From contig NZ_NOWF01000003.1 in assembly GCF_002245355.1 (NCBI RefSeq), positions 124,001 to 188,000 on the forward strand: 64,000 nucleotides of DNA, read 5' to 3'. The notes beneath the pieces were generated by a model. It made no database searches. It was not told where the DNA came from and was given only the letters and a program-made list of their open reading frames with translations. Source of the DNA: Paludifilum halophilum (GTDB lineage Bacteria; Bacillota; Bacilli; Thermoactinomycetales; DSM-45169). This document shows positions 43,718-54,058 of the stretch, one piece after another. Position 1 is the stretch's first letter, and every line of letters begins with the position of its first letter. A program made the position numbers and the translations under genes.

Positions 43718-46363
43718 TTATTTCGTCTCAAACCACGTTTTTCCCCAATTCATATCCACTTTGAGGGGGACGGACATCTTCACCGGTCCTTCCATGACAC
43801 GGCGCACCTGATCGGACAGCTTTTCCAACTCCTCCTCCGGCGCCTCAAAGATCAGTTCGTCATGAACCTGGAGAAGAAGCCGCGCGTTCAGCTGTTCCTC
43901 CTCGAGGGCTTCATCCACCCTTACCATCGCCTTTTTGATAATATCGGCCGCCGTTCCTTGGATCGGAGTGTTCATCGCCGTCCGTTCGGCGAAACTGCGC
44001 CGATTGTAGTTTTTGGAGTTAATCTCCGGAAGGAAGCGGCGGCGGTGCAACATCGTGGTGACATAACCTTCTTCCTTCGCCTTTTTCACAACATCTTCCA
44101 TATAGGCTTTCACACCAGGGTAACTTTCGAAATAGCGCTGGATGAATTCCCCTGCCTCTTTGCGGGGAATGTTTAGATTTTGGGACAATCCGTAGTCACT
44201 GATCCCGTAAACGATTCCGAAGTTGACAGCTTTGGCTTGGCGGCGCATCAGAGGAGTCACCTCCTCTTGATCCACGTGGAAAACATCCATCGCCGTCTTG
44301 GTGTGAACGTCCATATCCCCCCTGAACGCCTCGATCAGATTTTTATCCCCGGACAGGTGAGCGAGCACCCGCAGTTCGATCTGGGAATAGTCGGCGGACA
44401 AAAGCCACCAATTTTCCTCCGAAGGGATAAAAACCTGCCGGATACGCCGTCCTTCCTCCAGCCGGACCGGGATATTCTGCAGATTGGGATCCGTACTGGA
44501 CAATCTTCCCGTCGCCGTGATCGTCTGGTTGAACCGGGTGTGAATCTTTCCGTCCTCGTCGTAAATTTCCTTGAGCAGTCCTTCCACATAGGTGGAGATC
44601 AGCTTGCCCACCTGGCGATAATGCAGGATCTCCTCCACGATCTCATGGCGGGGAGCCAGCTTCTCCAATACATCGGCACTGGTGGAATAGCCGGTCTTCG
44701 TTTTCTTTAATACCGGCAGACCCAGCTTGTCGAAAAGAACCTCCCCCAACTGCTTCGGTGAATTGATGTTAAACTCCGTACCGGCCAACTCATAAATGGT
44801 CCGGGTCCTCTCATCCAGCTGTTTTTGAAGCTCTTGCCCCAGGGAACGCAACCGATCCCGATCCACTTGGACTCCATACCATTCCATCCGGGCCAACACC
44901 CCGGCCAACGGAAGTTCCAGATCGAAGTAGAGGGAATCCAGTTGGGCCGACTCCAGTTCCTCCGCCAGCACCGGCTGAAGGTCGATCATCGCTTTTGTCT
45001 TGCGGGCCAGATGTTCTGCCAATTCTTCGCCTTCCAGCTGACGCCGCTTAGCTCCTTTCCCGTAAACCGCTTCATCGGAGGGGAGAGTCATCTTCAACTT
45101 CCGATCCGCAATATCGCTCAACTCGTGCCCCGACTCCGACGGGTCAATCAGATAGGAAGCCAGCAGGATGTCGAAGGTGTATCCTTCGGATTCCAAACCA
45201 TACCGTTTTAAAGCGACCCGGGTCGCCTTGACATCATAGGCCACCTTTTCCTTGGAATCATCGGTCAGCCACCGGCGGAAGGCTTTCCAATCCTTCGCTA
45301 TCTCCCATGGAATATAGAGATGGCGATCATTTTCGTCGGAAAGAGCGATCCCCAGCACTTCAGCCCGGTGATAATTGGGCTCGGTCAGCTCGGTGAAAAG
45401 GGAAAGGCAATCTTTCTCGAAGATCTCCTCCCAAGCATCCCTATCGTCTTTCCCCAAGATCCGAACATCAACCGCCTCCGTCTCAAGATCCTCCCCTGCG
45501 GACTCCGGCTGGATCTTCTCCAGGAGTGTCTTGAACTCCAACTGTTTGAACAGGGGGGCCACTCTTTCCGGGGAAAAGGTTTCGTAATTCAAATCTTCCA
45601 CGGAAAAATCCAGCGGGACTTCGCATAAAATCGTCGCCAGTTCCTTACTCATTTTCGCCTGCTCCCGATGCTCCGACACCCGTTCTTTCAGCTTCTTGCC
45701 GGGAAGATCATCGATATTCCGCAAAACCCCTTCCACGGTTTCAAACCGGTGAAGCAATTTGAGAGCCGTCTTTTCTCCAACACCGGGAACTCCGGGAATA
45801 TTGTCGGAAGCATCTCCCATCAACCCTTTTAGATCGATGATTTGCTCCGGATGGAGACCGTATTTGTCGTGGATCGCCTGTATATCGTATTTCTCCGCTT
45901 CCGTCACCCCTTTGCGGGTCAGCAGGAGATGGGTATGGTCCGTCACCAGCTGCAATAAATCTTTGTCCCCGGTCACAATGGCGGTATCAATCCCTCTATC
46001 ATCCGCCTGCCGGGAGAGAGTCCCGATAATATCGTCAGCCTCATACCCTTCCCGTTCGTAATAGCGGATCCTGAAAGCATCCAGCACCTCTTTGATCAAG
46101 GGGATCTGCTCGGAAAACTCACCGGGGGTCTTATCGCGTTTTCCTTTATACTCCCGGTAGTCCTTGTGGCGAAAAGTATATTTGCCGGCATCAAAAGCGA
46201 CCAGCATCCGGTGAGGCTTTTCCTCCTCCAACACCTTCATCAGCATCATCGTAAAACCATAGACCGCATTGGTATAAGTGCCGCCGGAATTCGTCAGAAG
46301 CGGCAAAGCGTAAAACGCCCGAAAAGCGATACTGTTTCCGTCAATTAAAACCAGTTTATCCAT
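43718..46363 (-). CDS. polA: DNA polymerase I
   Basis: 881 residues, the Bacillus length. N-terminal 5'-3' flap nuclease (1-290: LLIDGNSIAFRAFYALP, YEADDIIGTLSR, GVPGVGEKTA), a degenerate exonuclease-like middle domain (about 300-470; the DEDD acids of an active proofreading site are not seen), and the polymerase core with motif A LSADYSQIELRVLAHLSGD (near 651), motif B RRQAKAVNFGIVYG and motif C LLQVHDELIFE. The ATG at 46363 has GGAGG five bases upstream. Confidence 0.97.
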   Translation of the reverse strand: MDKLVLIDGNSIAFRAFYALPLLTNSGGTYTNAVYGFTMMLMKVLEEEKPHRMLVAFDAGKYTFRHKDYREYKGKRDKTPGEFSEQIPLIKEVLDAFRIRYYEREGYEADDIIGTLSRQADDRGIDTAIVTGDKDLLQLVTDHTHLLLTRKGVTEAEKYDIQAIHDKYGLHPEQIIDLKGLMGDASDNIPGVPGVGEKTALKLLHRFETVEGVLRNIDDLPGKKLKERVSEHREQAKMSKELATILCEVPLDFSVEDLNYETFSPERVAPLFKQLEFKTLLEKIQPESAGEDLETEAVDVRILGKDDRDAWEEIFEKDCLSLFTELTEPNYHRAEVLGIALSDENDRHLYIPWEIAKDWKAFRRWLTDDSKEKVAYDVKATRVALKRYGLESEGYTFDILLASYLIDPSESGHELSDIADRKLKMTLPSDEAVYGKGAKRRQLEGEELAEHLARKTKAMIDLQPVLAEELESAQLDSLYFDLELPLAGVLARMEWYGVQVDRDRLRSLGQELQKQLDERTRTIYELAGTEFNINSPKQLGEVLFDKLGLPVLKKTKTGYSTSADVLEKLAPRHEIVEEILHYRQVGKLISTYVEGLLKEIYDEDGKIHTRFNQTITATGRLSSTDPNLQNIPVRLEEGRRIRQVFIPSEENWWLLSADYSQIELRVLAHLSGDKNLIEAFRGDMDVHTKTAMDVFHVDQEEVTPLMRRQAKAVNFGIVYGISDYGLSQNLNIPRKEAGEFIQRYFESYPGVKAYMEDVVKKAKEEGYVTTMLHRRRFLPEINSKNYNRRSFAERTAMNTPIQGTAADIIKKAMVRVDEALEEEQLNARLLLQVHDELIFEAPEEELEKLSDQVRRVMEGPVKMSVPLKVDMNWGKTWFETK

Positions 46364-46413
46364 GGGGGCCTCCGCAATGATTGGATTGCAGCGCTGAGCT
46401 GCCCTTATGTACA

Positions 46414-46442
46414 TTGTCAGCTTTCACCGCCCAGGATATAAT
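46414..46442 (+). promoter_or_regulatory. Promoter of the EamA-plsC pair
   Basis: TTGTCA (46414-46419), 17-base spacer, TATAAT (46437-46442), about 80 bases before the transporter start and divergent from polA. Confidence 0.72.
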
Positions 46443-46523
46443 GGGCGATGTGGTCTTGTCTTGGATGTTATTGTATCATGAGCCGTTCACCGACTTCCAG
46501 CCGGGAAAAAGGAGGCCCGACCG

Positions 46524-47453
46524 ATGACTTCGCGACCGGTACTCAATCCTTATCTCATTTTAGGTGTAGGAATTTTGTTTATTTCCTTTTCTGCCATTCT
46601 AGTACGAAGTTCCACAGCCCCACCCATGGTGATCGCCGCTTATCGCCTCCTCTTAACAGCATGCCTGTTGAGTCCGGTTTGGTGGCTCAAACACCGCCGC
46701 GAAGTCCTCTCCTTGAACCGGCGGGATTGGGCTTTGGCGTTTTTGTCCGGTATTTTTCTGGCCCTTCACTTTGCTTTGTGGTTTTCCTCCCTTTTTTACA
46801 CCAGTGTCGCCAGCTCCACGGTTCTGGTTACACTGCAGCCGGTATTCGCCTTCGTGGGAGCTTACTTTCTATTCGGCGAAAAGACCCGCCCGGCGGCACT
46901 GGTCGGTGCCGCTACCGCCGTGGTCGGAGGAATGGTGTTGGGGTGGGGAGACCTGGCCCTGGGCGGGACGGCACTCCTGGGCGACATCATGGCTTTGGGC
47001 GGAGCAGCCATGGTGACGGGTTACTGGTTGACCGGACAGCACCTTCGAAAAAACCTCTCCCTGATCACATACACCTATATCGTCTATACCACGGCGGGGT
47101 TGTTGTTGGCCGCCGCCTCACTGTTGGCCGGCTATGCCCCCTTCTCTTATCCCGTCCGGGAGTGGCTGATTTTCCTTCTGTTGGCGGTCTTCCCCACTCT
47201 TCTGGGACACAGCCTGCTCAACTGGGTGATTCGCTGGGTTCCGGCCACCACCGTCTCTGTCAGCATTTTGGGAGAGCCCGTCGGTGCCGCCCTTCTGGCT
47301 TATTGGATCTTCCATGAACAACCCGGCCCCTTTCAATGGACCGGTGGCATTCTGATCGTTTTGGGTGTTTACTTTTTTTTGCGAACCAAAGAAGCCCCCG
47401 AAACCATACAGACGACACCACCCCCACGAAGACAGGAGGTAAAGGATCATTAA
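46524..47453 (+). CDS. EamA-family (DMT) transporter
   Basis: 309 residues with ten membrane helices in two EamA repeats (about 10-140 and 155-290). Typical features: SFSAILVRSSTAPPMVIAAYR near the start, a P-x-F-x-F helix after SSTVLVTLQPVFAFVGAYFLFGE, and LGEPVGAALLAYWIFHE in the second repeat. Such proteins export amino acids or other metabolites; the substrate cannot be told. GGAGG is eight bases from the ATG. It overlaps or abuts the downstream acyltransferase. Confidence 0.88.
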   Translation: MTSRPVLNPYLILGVGILFISFSAILVRSSTAPPMVIAAYRLLLTACLLSPVWWLKHRREVLSLNRRDWALAFLSGIFLALHFALWFSSLFYTSVASSTVLVTLQPVFAFVGAYFLFGEKTRPAALVGAATAVVGGMVLGWGDLALGGTALLGDIMALGGAAMVTGYWLTGQHLRKNLSLITYTYIVYTTAGLLLAAASLLAGYAPFSYPVREWLIFLLLAVFPTLLGHSLLNWVIRWVPATTVSVSILGEPVGAALLAYWIFHEQPGPFQWTGGILIVLGVYFFLRTKEAPETIQTTPPPRRQEVKDH

Positions 47454-47478
47454 GATCATCATTCGACTCTTCTTATAT

Positions 47479-48156
47479 ATGATGCAATGGCTTCCCCAAA
47501 AAGCCCGGCGGGCCGCTTTGGAAAAAGCGACCGACGTCCTCTTGGATCGTTATGCCCGCATTCACCTCATTCATGGCGAAAAGTTGGACGCAATCGAAGA
47601 ACCCGTTATTTTTGTCTCCAATCATCTGAGCAACATCGACGGACTGATTCTACACCGGATCTTAAAAAAGAAAAGTGTATTCTTCCTCGCTGGGATCAAA
47701 CTGCGGGGAAACCGGTTTAACCGTTTGGGGCTGGAAATCGTGCCCCATATCCCCATCCGTCCCGGTAAGCCGGATCGGGCCGCCATCAAACAATCCGTGG
47801 ACACCCTGCAAAAGGGACATTCGCTGTTCATCTTCCCGGAAGGGACCCGCAGCCGGACCGGCTCCCTGATTGAAGCCAAGCGGGGCATCCTGTTGATCCA
47901 GCGAAAAACCGGCGCCAAAATCGTTCCCCTGGGCCTGACGGGTACAGAGAAACTGATGCCGATTGACGATGACAATATGGCTGGAGAATGGTTCCAACGG
48001 GCCGACGTCACTCTCACGGTCGGCGATCCGATTCAGTTGCAAAGTGGGGACGATGTGGATCGGATCATGAACGGGATCGCCCGCCTTCTCCCCCCGGAGT
48101 ATCAAGGAGTTTATGCTTCGGAACCGTCGCCGGAGCGTCAGGTTGCGGCCCGGTAA
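47479..48156 (+). CDS. PlsC-like 1-acyl-glycerol-3-phosphate acyltransferase
   Basis: 225 residues as drawn. The acyltransferase signatures are SNHLSNID (H-x4-D type, near 47), a GxxxI block, FPEGTRSRTG near 120 and VPLGLTGTE near 150. It likely makes phosphatidic acid or a related lipid at the membrane. No ribosome site precedes ATG 47479; an in-frame ATT at 47449, nine bases after AGGAGG and overlapping the EamA stop, would add ten hydrophobic residues (IKIIIRLFLY) and may be the real start. Confidence 0.85.
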   Translation: MMQWLPQKARRAALEKATDVLLDRYARIHLIHGEKLDAIEEPVIFVSNHLSNIDGLILHRILKKKSVFFLAGIKLRGNRFNRLGLEIVPHIPIRPGKPDRAAIKQSVDTLQKGHSLFIFPEGTRSRTGSLIEAKRGILLIQRKTGAKIVPLGLTGTEKLMPIDDDNMAGEWFQRADVTLTVGDPIQLQSGDDVDRIMNGIARLLPPEYQGVYASEPSPERQVAAR

Positions 48157-48183
48157 CCCCGAAGGATTGGAACCGTTAATGAC

Positions 48184-48210
48184 AAAACCGCCCTTTCCCG
48201 GGCGGTTTTT
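48184..48210. terminator. Bidirectional terminator between plsC-like and appC
   Basis: AAAACCGCCC and GGGCGGTTTTT around a six-base loop; can end both the plus-strand pair and, if reached, the minus-strand app operon. Confidence 0.8.
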
Positions 48211-48286
48211 CGATTCGAGCTTCTTCCGGATCATAGTCATCCCGCCACCCGGCAGGCGTCCCCGGAGAGCAGGGAACCGGACAGCT

Positions 48287-49210
48287 TCATCGCCGGGTCG
48301 ATTTTGTATCGAAAGCATCCCGCAGACCGTCTCCGATGAAGTTAATCGCCAAGACGGTAATGACGATCATAAAACCGGGGGGAATCCATCTCCAGGGCTC
48401 CGAGGACAGGATGCGGACATTGCGGGCGGCGTTCAGCATATTGCCCCAGGTGGGAGTCGGTTCCGGAACACCGAAGCCGAGGAAGCTGAGAGAGGACTCT
48501 ACCGTGATCATCAAACCCATCAGCAGGGTGGCGTTCACAATGATCGGGGCGACAGCATTGGGAATCATGTGACGGAAGATGATGCGGGAATCCCGACACC
48601 CGATAGCCTGAGCGCTCAACACATACTCCTGCTCCCGCAGAGATAAAAATTCCGCCCGAACAATCCTCGCCGTCTGGGGCCAGACCACGAGGACCAGGGT
48701 GATAATCAGGATCCACAGGCTGGTCTCGGCCAATACAGCGATGACAAAGAGAATGAGCAACAAAAAGGGCAGGGCGAGAACCAAGTCGGTCAACCGCATC
48801 ACCAAGGCGTCGATCCATCGTCCGTAATAACCCGCCAAGGCTCCCAGGACGGCTCCGATCAGAACCGTTCCCAACATCGTAACCAGTCCGATGATCAGGG
48901 AAATCCGACCCCCGTAGAGTAAGCGGGCAAAGACGTCGCGCCCCGTGTCATCTGTTCCCAGCCAATGCTCTCCGCCGGGTTCGGCATTGGTGTTGTACAG
49001 ATCGGTGGCCAATGGATCGTGAGAGATAAACAGAGGTGCGAAGATACTGATGAAAGAAACGACGGCGAGGATAATCACACCGGCAATCGCCATTTTGTTT
49101 TTGAAGAAACGGCGCAATGCCAGTTGAAGAGGGGACTTCCCCCGGGGTTTCCCCTTGGGTTCGGGCTGCTGCATTTCGACGGTTTTCGGTTGTATGGAGG
49201 ATTCTTGCAT
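48287..49210 (-). CDS. appC: Oligopeptide ABC transporter permease AppC
   Basis: 307 residues with an N-terminal cytoplasmic tail, the OppC_N segment (ALRRFFKNKMAIAGVIILAVVS), and six membrane helices. The EAA loop (AQAIGCRDSRIIFRHMIPNAVAPIIVN) contacts the ATPases. The periplasmic-side HWLGTDDTGRDVFARLLYGGRISL block is typical of OppC/DppC. Fifth and last gene of the operon; GAGGTGA lies before the ATG. Confidence 0.9.
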   Translation of the reverse strand: MQESSIQPKTVEMQQPEPKGKPRGKSPLQLALRRFFKNKMAIAGVIILAVVSFISIFAPLFISHDPLATDLYNTNAEPGGEHWLGTDDTGRDVFARLLYGGRISLIIGLVTMLGTVLIGAVLGALAGYYGRWIDALVMRLTDLVLALPFLLLILFVIAVLAETSLWILIITLVLVVWPQTARIVRAEFLSLREQEYVLSAQAIGCRDSRIIFRHMIPNAVAPIIVNATLLMGLMITVESSLSFLGFGVPEPTPTWGNMLNAARNVRILSSEPWRWIPPGFMIVITVLAINFIGDGLRDAFDTKSTRR

Positions 49211-49223
49211 GACGGATCACCTC

Positions 49224-50186
49224 TCATTCGTAACGGATTCGCGGATCGACGACCGCATACAGGATATCGGCGACCAGGTTCCCCAACAGCACAAAAAATG
49301 AGGCCAACATGGTAACCGCCATCATAATCGGATAATCCCGGTTGATGATGGCCTCCACCAACAGCTGACCGATTCCCGGCCAACTGAAAATCGTTTCAGT
49401 AATGACCGCACCGCTTAAAAGAATGCCCATATCTAAACCGAACAGAGTGACCAAGGGCAAAAGAGCATTGCGCAAGACGTGCTTCCGCAATACAACGGAG
49501 GCGGGAACCCCTTTGGCGTAAGCCGTCCGGACAAAATCCTGCTGCTTCGCCGCCAGCACGCTGGACCGGGTAAAGCGGGTATACTGGGCGATATTGATGA
49601 TGGACAAGGTGATCGCCGGCAAAATCACGTGATGCAACTTGTCAATGAAGGCTTCCATTCCTCCGAGACCGGCTCCCGCCGTCACCGTCCCGCTGAAGGG
49701 AAACCAATCCAAGGTGAAGGAAAATAGGAAAATCAACAGCAATCCGGCGAAAAAACTGGGCATGGAAATGCCGACAAAGGCCGCCCCGGTCAGGGTATAA
49801 TCCCATTTGCTGTAGGGGCGCTGGGCGGAGAAAATCCCCAAGGGAATCGCCAGTGTATAGGTAAGGATATAGGCACAGATACCCAAAAAGATGGTATTTC
49901 CGATCCGGTCGCCGATAAGTTCACTGACCGGCAGTTTATGGCGAAAGGAGATTCCCAGTTCTCCCTGAAGAAAATTTTTTCCCCACATCAAGTACTGTTC
50001 CACCGGACTTTTGTCCAGACCGAACCGCTCCCGCATCTCCTCGTAATACCGGGCGTCCTGATTCGGATCCAACTGTCCGGTGAAAGCGTCACCGGGAGCC
50101 AGCTGGACGAGGGTGAACAAAAGGACAGAAATCAGGAAAAGCATCGGGATAAAGATCAGTACGCGTCGCAGGATATATTGGTACAC
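49224..50186 (-). CDS. appB: Oligopeptide ABC transporter permease AppB
   Basis: 320 residues from a GTG start (MYQYILRRVLIFIPML) with GAGGGGG eight bases upstream; a longer frame upstream has no ribosome site. Six membrane helices, the N-terminal PGD motif (LVQLAPGDAF) and the EAA loop (AYAKGVPASVVLRKHVLRNALLPLVT). Partner of AppC, 13 bases apart. Confidence 0.9.
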   Translation of the reverse strand: MYQYILRRVLIFIPMLFLISVLLFTLVQLAPGDAFTGQLDPNQDARYYEEMRERFGLDKSPVEQYLMWGKNFLQGELGISFRHKLPVSELIGDRIGNTIFLGICAYILTYTLAIPLGIFSAQRPYSKWDYTLTGAAFVGISMPSFFAGLLLIFLFSFTLDWFPFSGTVTAGAGLGGMEAFIDKLHHVILPAITLSIINIAQYTRFTRSSVLAAKQQDFVRTAYAKGVPASVVLRKHVLRNALLPLVTLFGLDMGILLSGAVITETIFSWPGIGQLLVEAIINRDYPIMMAVTMLASFFVLLGNLVADILYAVVDPRIRYE

Positions 50187-50223
50187 TTCAACGACCCCCT
50201 CTGATGCACTCACACCCTGCAGA

Positions 50224-50263
50224 TAAAAAGGCGTGCCGGCCGTGGATGGACGACAGCACGCCT
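50224..50263 (-). terminator. Partial terminator between appA and appB
   Basis: Minus strand: AGGCGTGC, 19-base loop, GCACGCCT, then five T. Such hairpins after the binding-protein gene usually raise its level relative to the permeases. Confidence 0.75.
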
Positions 50264-50287
50264 GTCCGGATCCTTACGCTGGTTGAG

Positions 50288-51967
50288 TTACTGTTGATCC
50301 TTGGGAATCCACCACTCGTTGACCCAGTTATGATCTTCAATGGCTCCCCGCCAGTCGAAAGTCACGCCTTTGACCCGGTTGTTCCACGCTTCGATCCGGT
50401 TCATCGAGTAGAGGAAAACATAGGGTGCCTCTTCGCTGACCAGCTCCGTCCATTCGGCGTAAATCTGCTTCCGTTTTTCCTGATCTTCAATCGCCTCCTT
50501 GGATAAGACGGCCTTCTTGATCAGCTCATCGCTCTTCTCATTTTCCCACCGGGGGAAATTCCATTGGTCCGTGCTCATCCAAATCCCGCTGGGATCGGGA
50601 TCCGGTGTCAAGCTCCATCCCGCCAGAAACAATTCATATTCAGCTTTTTCCACTTTCTCGTAGAAGACCCCTTGTTCCGCCGGTTGATCCAGCTTCACGT
50701 TGAGACCGATCTTTTTCAGATCCTGGACGATCACCGGAGCGGACTTTTCCCGCACCGGATTCCCGGTGGGATAGGACAAGGTAAGGGTTAATGGGTTGCC
50801 CTCCGGATCCTCAACAAAGTTGTCCCCATCCTTGTCTTCATACCCGGCTTCCTTCAGAATCTTCTTCGCCTTCTCCGGGTCATAGGGATAAGCATCCTTC
50901 AGTTCCTCGTTGTAAGCCCAGCTGGCTTGGGGCATATGCTGGTTGAGCACGGTTCCGTGCCCCTTCAGCAGACCGTCCACCATCGCCTTGCGGTTGATGC
51001 CGTAGGTGATCGCCTGGCGCAGTTTTTTATCCTGCAGTTTCTCCTTGGTCAGGTTGAATCCCATATACTGATAAGCGAAATCCTGGGTCTCCTTGACCGT
51101 CAGGTTTTCGTTCTTTTTCAGCGATTCAAATTCTTCGGGGGCGATCTGGGTTAAAAAATCGATCTCCCCGTTTTCTAGGGCACCGATGGCTACATCCTGG
51201 GAGACCACTTTCCAGACGATCTGGTCCAAGTGGGCGTTTTCCCCGTAATAATCCGGGTTTCGCTCCAACACGACGTATTCGTTGGGCTTGATTTCCTTAA
51301 ATTGAAAGGGCCCGCTTCCGATGGGCTTCTTCTTAGTGGCGTCGGCCTTCACCATCTCCTTGGGATTCATCCCCTCATATACATGTTTGGGAATCGGAGT
51401 AGCCCACAAGTTGGCCAGGGTATTGGCCGCCGCCTGTTCAAAGGTGACCTTGACCGTATAATCATCCACTTTTTCCACACCGGAGAGCTCGTCGGCTTCC
51501 CCTTCATGCATCGCCTCGGCTCCTTTGATCTTTTCCACCATATAAAGGCGGGAACCGGTATAATCCGGATGGGCGATCGTCTCCCAAGCAAAGATCAAAT
51601 CATCGACCGTGATCGGCTCTCCGTCGTGCCACTTGGCATTCTTGCGCAGGTGGATCGTCAGTGTTTGGTTGTCATCGGAGAACTCCCATTTTTCCGCCAG
51701 TCCGGGGATCGTCAGTCTCAAATCCTTATCGTAATACCACAGATCTTCAAAGGTGTAATGAAGCGGATAAACGTCATACTGATCCTCATAAAAAACCGGG
51801 TTGAAGATTCCCTTGGGCGCGCTGAACATTGACATCGTCACTTTACCGCCGTCCACGGGTTCCCCGGGATCTTCACCGTCGCCCCCCGGACTCGCCTGAT
51901 TGTTGCAGGCGGCGACAGTCCATCCGAGCACCAATGCCAATCCGAGTGAAAATATTTTTCGCTTCAT
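50288..51967 (-). CDS. appA: Oligopeptide-binding lipoprotein AppA
   Basis: 559 residues. Lipoprotein signal with lipobox (LGWTVAACNN, Cys near 21), then the SBP_bac_5 fold: YPLHYTFEDLWYYDKDLRLTIPGLAEKWEFSDDNQTLTIHLR pattern (family signature, shown in part), YGINRKAMVDGLLKG and LSYPTGNPVREKSAPVIVQD. It captures peptides outside the membrane. A GGGGG stretch lies seven bases before ATG 51967. It is third in the operon, between the ATPases and permeases, as in B. subtilis app. Confidence 0.9.
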   Translation of the reverse strand: MKRKIFSLGLALVLGWTVAACNNQASPGGDGEDPGEPVDGGKVTMSMFSAPKGIFNPVFYEDQYDVYPLHYTFEDLWYYDKDLRLTIPGLAEKWEFSDDNQTLTIHLRKNAKWHDGEPITVDDLIFAWETIAHPDYTGSRLYMVEKIKGAEAMHEGEADELSGVEKVDDYTVKVTFEQAAANTLANLWATPIPKHVYEGMNPKEMVKADATKKKPIGSGPFQFKEIKPNEYVVLERNPDYYGENAHLDQIVWKVVSQDVAIGALENGEIDFLTQIAPEEFESLKKNENLTVKETQDFAYQYMGFNLTKEKLQDKKLRQAITYGINRKAMVDGLLKGHGTVLNQHMPQASWAYNEELKDAYPYDPEKAKKILKEAGYEDKDGDNFVEDPEGNPLTLTLSYPTGNPVREKSAPVIVQDLKKIGLNVKLDQPAEQGVFYEKVEKAEYELFLAGWSLTPDPDPSGIWMSTDQWNFPRWENEKSDELIKKAVLSKEAIEDQEKRKQIYAEWTELVSEEAPYVFLYSMNRIEAWNNRVKGVTFDWRGAIEDHNWVNEWWIPKDQQ

Positions 51968-52064
51968 CTTTCGTCCCCCTTGAGAGTTCTGTCGGATTCG
52001 GATGAGTCCCATCATCATGCCGTCGTTCCTAGATCGCGATCACCCCCTTTCCGTCCCCCGACAG

Positions 52065-53060
52065 TCACACCACCTTGGACCTCGACTCCTTGTCGTAGAG
52101 GTGACAGGCGACATAATGATCCTCCCCGATCTGCAGGAGCTCGGGCCGCTCTCCTCGACACCGGTCGAACACCTTGGGACAGCGGATATGGAAAGGGCAC
52201 CCCTGCGGCGGGTTGGCCGGGCTGGGTGTGTCTCCCTGAAGGACGATCCGCTCCCGTTTCAAGCTCGGATTGGGAACCGGAACCGCCGACAGCAGAGCCT
52301 CCGTATACGGGTGAGCCGGGCATGTATACAGCTTCTTTTTGGGAGCGATCTCCGCCATCCGGCCCAGATACATAACACCGATGCGTTCGGCGATATGCTT
52401 TACCACACTCAAATCGTGGGAAATGAAGATATAAGTTAAAGAAAATTGCGCTTGTAAATCCTCCATCAGGTTGAGCACCTGAGACTGGATGGAAACATCC
52501 AGAGCGGAGACCGGCTCATCAGCGATAATCAGCTTGGGGCGAAGAGCCAAAGCCCGCGCGATCCCGATTCGCTGTCTCTGTCCGCCGGAAAATTCATGAG
52601 GGTATCGTTGAGCATAGCCGGTATCGAGACCGACGGTATCCATCAGCTCCTCCACCATCCTTTTTCTTTCCCGATTTCCATACATGCCGTGGATCTTCAT
52701 CGGCTCCTCCAGCAGTTGACCCACGGTCATCGTCGGGTTAAGAGATGCGTAAGGATCCTGAAACACCATCTGCATATCCCGCCTCAACTTGCGCAATCGC
52801 ATCCGGGACAAGCGGGCGACATCCTCCCCCTCGAACAAAACCCGGCCCTCTGTCGGCTTCAATAGACGGAGCAGCGTACGACCCGTCGTCGATTTGCCGC
52901 AGCCGGATTCTCCCACCAACCCGAAGGTTTCCCCTTTTCGAACGGTAAAGCTGACCTGATCCACTGCACGAACATGTCCGACCACCCGCTTGAACAATCC
53001 ACCGCGGACCGGGAAGTATTTGCATAATTCTTTCACTTCGAGTAAGTCTTTTTCACTCAT
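52065..53060 (-). CDS. appF: Oligopeptide ABC transporter ATPase AppF
   Basis: 331 residues: Walker [10 protein letters not shown] (near 49), signature [15 protein letters not shown] (near 155), Walker [13 protein letters not shown], and the C-terminal oligo_HPY domain with [14 protein letters not shown], probably a [4Fe-4S] site. It pairs with AppD. Its ATG overlaps the appD stop by four bases. Confidence 0.9.
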   Translation of the reverse strand: MSEKDLLEVKELCKYFPVRGGLFKRVVGHVRAVDQVSFTVRKGETFGLVGESGCGKSTTGRTLLRLLKPTEGRVLFEGEDVARLSRMRLRKLRRDMQMVFQDPYASLNPTMTVGQLLEEPMKIHGMYGNRERKRMVEELMDTVGLDTGYAQRYPHEFSGGQRQRIGIARALALRPKLIIADEPVSALDVSIQSQVLNLMEDLQAQFSLTYIFISHDLSVVKHIAERIGVMYLGRMAEIAPKKKLYTCPAHPYTEALLSAVPVPNPSLKRERIVLQGDTPSPANPPQGCPFHIRCPKVFDRCRGERPELLQIGEDHYVACHLYDKESRSKVV

Positions 53061-54058
53061 CGACTGCCTCCTTCCTCCGGATCATACAGAAAACAACGGA
53101 CCCGGCGGCCATGACCGATTTCCATCAGTTCCGGCTCCTTCTGCAAACACTTCTCCCATGCCTCGGAACAGCGGGGAGCGAATGGACACCCCTTGGGAAG
53201 CCGATCCGGTGACGGAACATTTCCTTCGATGGAGTAAAGGCGTTCCTTTTCCTCATCCAGGCTGGGAACGGACCGGATCAACCCCTCGGTGTATGGGTGT
53301 GCCGGTTGGTCGAACAGATCCTGTACCTCCGCCTCCTCCACCACTTTGCCCGCATACATGACGACGACCCGCTCGGCCATCTCCGCCACCACTCCCAGGT
53401 CGTGGGTGATCAGAAGAATCGAAGTGGACAACTTCTCCTTCACATCCCGCATCAGGTCCAAAATCTGCGCTTGGATGGTTACGTCCAGGGCTGTCGTCGG
53501 TTCATCGGCGATCAACAGCCTGGGGTTGCATGCGACAGCCATGGCGATCATCGCCCGCTGTCGCATGCCGCCGGACAGCTGGTGGGGATATTCGTCCATG
53601 ATCGCTTCCGCCCGGGGAAATCCGACCAGCTTCAACATCTGGACCGCCCGCTCACGGGCCGCCTGTCTGGAGAGACGCTGATGAAGCAACAACCCCTCCA
53701 TGATCTGTTCGCCCACCGTCAATACCGGATTCAGCGAGGTCATCGGTTCCTGGAAGATCATCGAGATTTCATTCCCCCGAATACGGGACAGCTCCTCTTC
53801 CGTTTTTTCCACCAGATTCTCTCCTTCCAAGAGAACCTCCCCTTCAACGATCCGACCCGTACCGGGAACCAGGCCCATCACAGACAAAGAAGTTAAGCTC
53901 TTGCCGCATCCCGATTCGCCCACCAGCGCCAGGGTCTCTCCCTTGCCGATAGAAAAATCGATCCCGTCCACGGCAGGCACTGTCCCATCATCACCGAAAA
54001 AATACGTCTTCAAATTGCGGATGTGTAATAATGCTGTCATTTCTGTCAAACGATTCAC
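53057..54058 (-). CDS. appD: Oligopeptide ABC transporter ATPase AppD
   Basis: 333 residues from GTG 54058, with AGGAG seven bases upstream. Walker A GESGCGKS (near 44), signature [15 protein letters not shown] (near 158), Walker [13 protein letters not shown], and a C-terminal oligo_HPY domain with [14 protein letters not shown]. First gene of appD-appF-appA-appB-appC, the gene order of the B. subtilis app operon and not of opp (opp starts with oppA). A short overlapping frame with a good ribosome site precedes it. Confidence 0.9.
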   Translation of the reverse strand: MNRLTEMTALLHIRNLKTYFFGDDGTVPAVDGIDFSIGKGETLALVGESGCGKSLTSLSVMGLVPGTGRIVEGEVLLEGENLVEKTEEELSRIRGNEISMIFQEPMTSLNPVLTVGEQIMEGLLLHQRLSRQAARERAVQMLKLVGFPRAEAIMDEYPHQLSGGMRQRAMIAMAVACNPRLLIADEPTTALDVTIQAQILDLMRDVKEKLSTSILLITHDLGVVAEMAERVVVMYAGKVVEEAEVQDLFDQPAHPYTEGLIRSVPSLDEEKERLYSIEGNVPSPDRLPKGCPFAPRCSEAWEKCLQKEPELMEIGHGRRVRCFLYDPEEGGSR

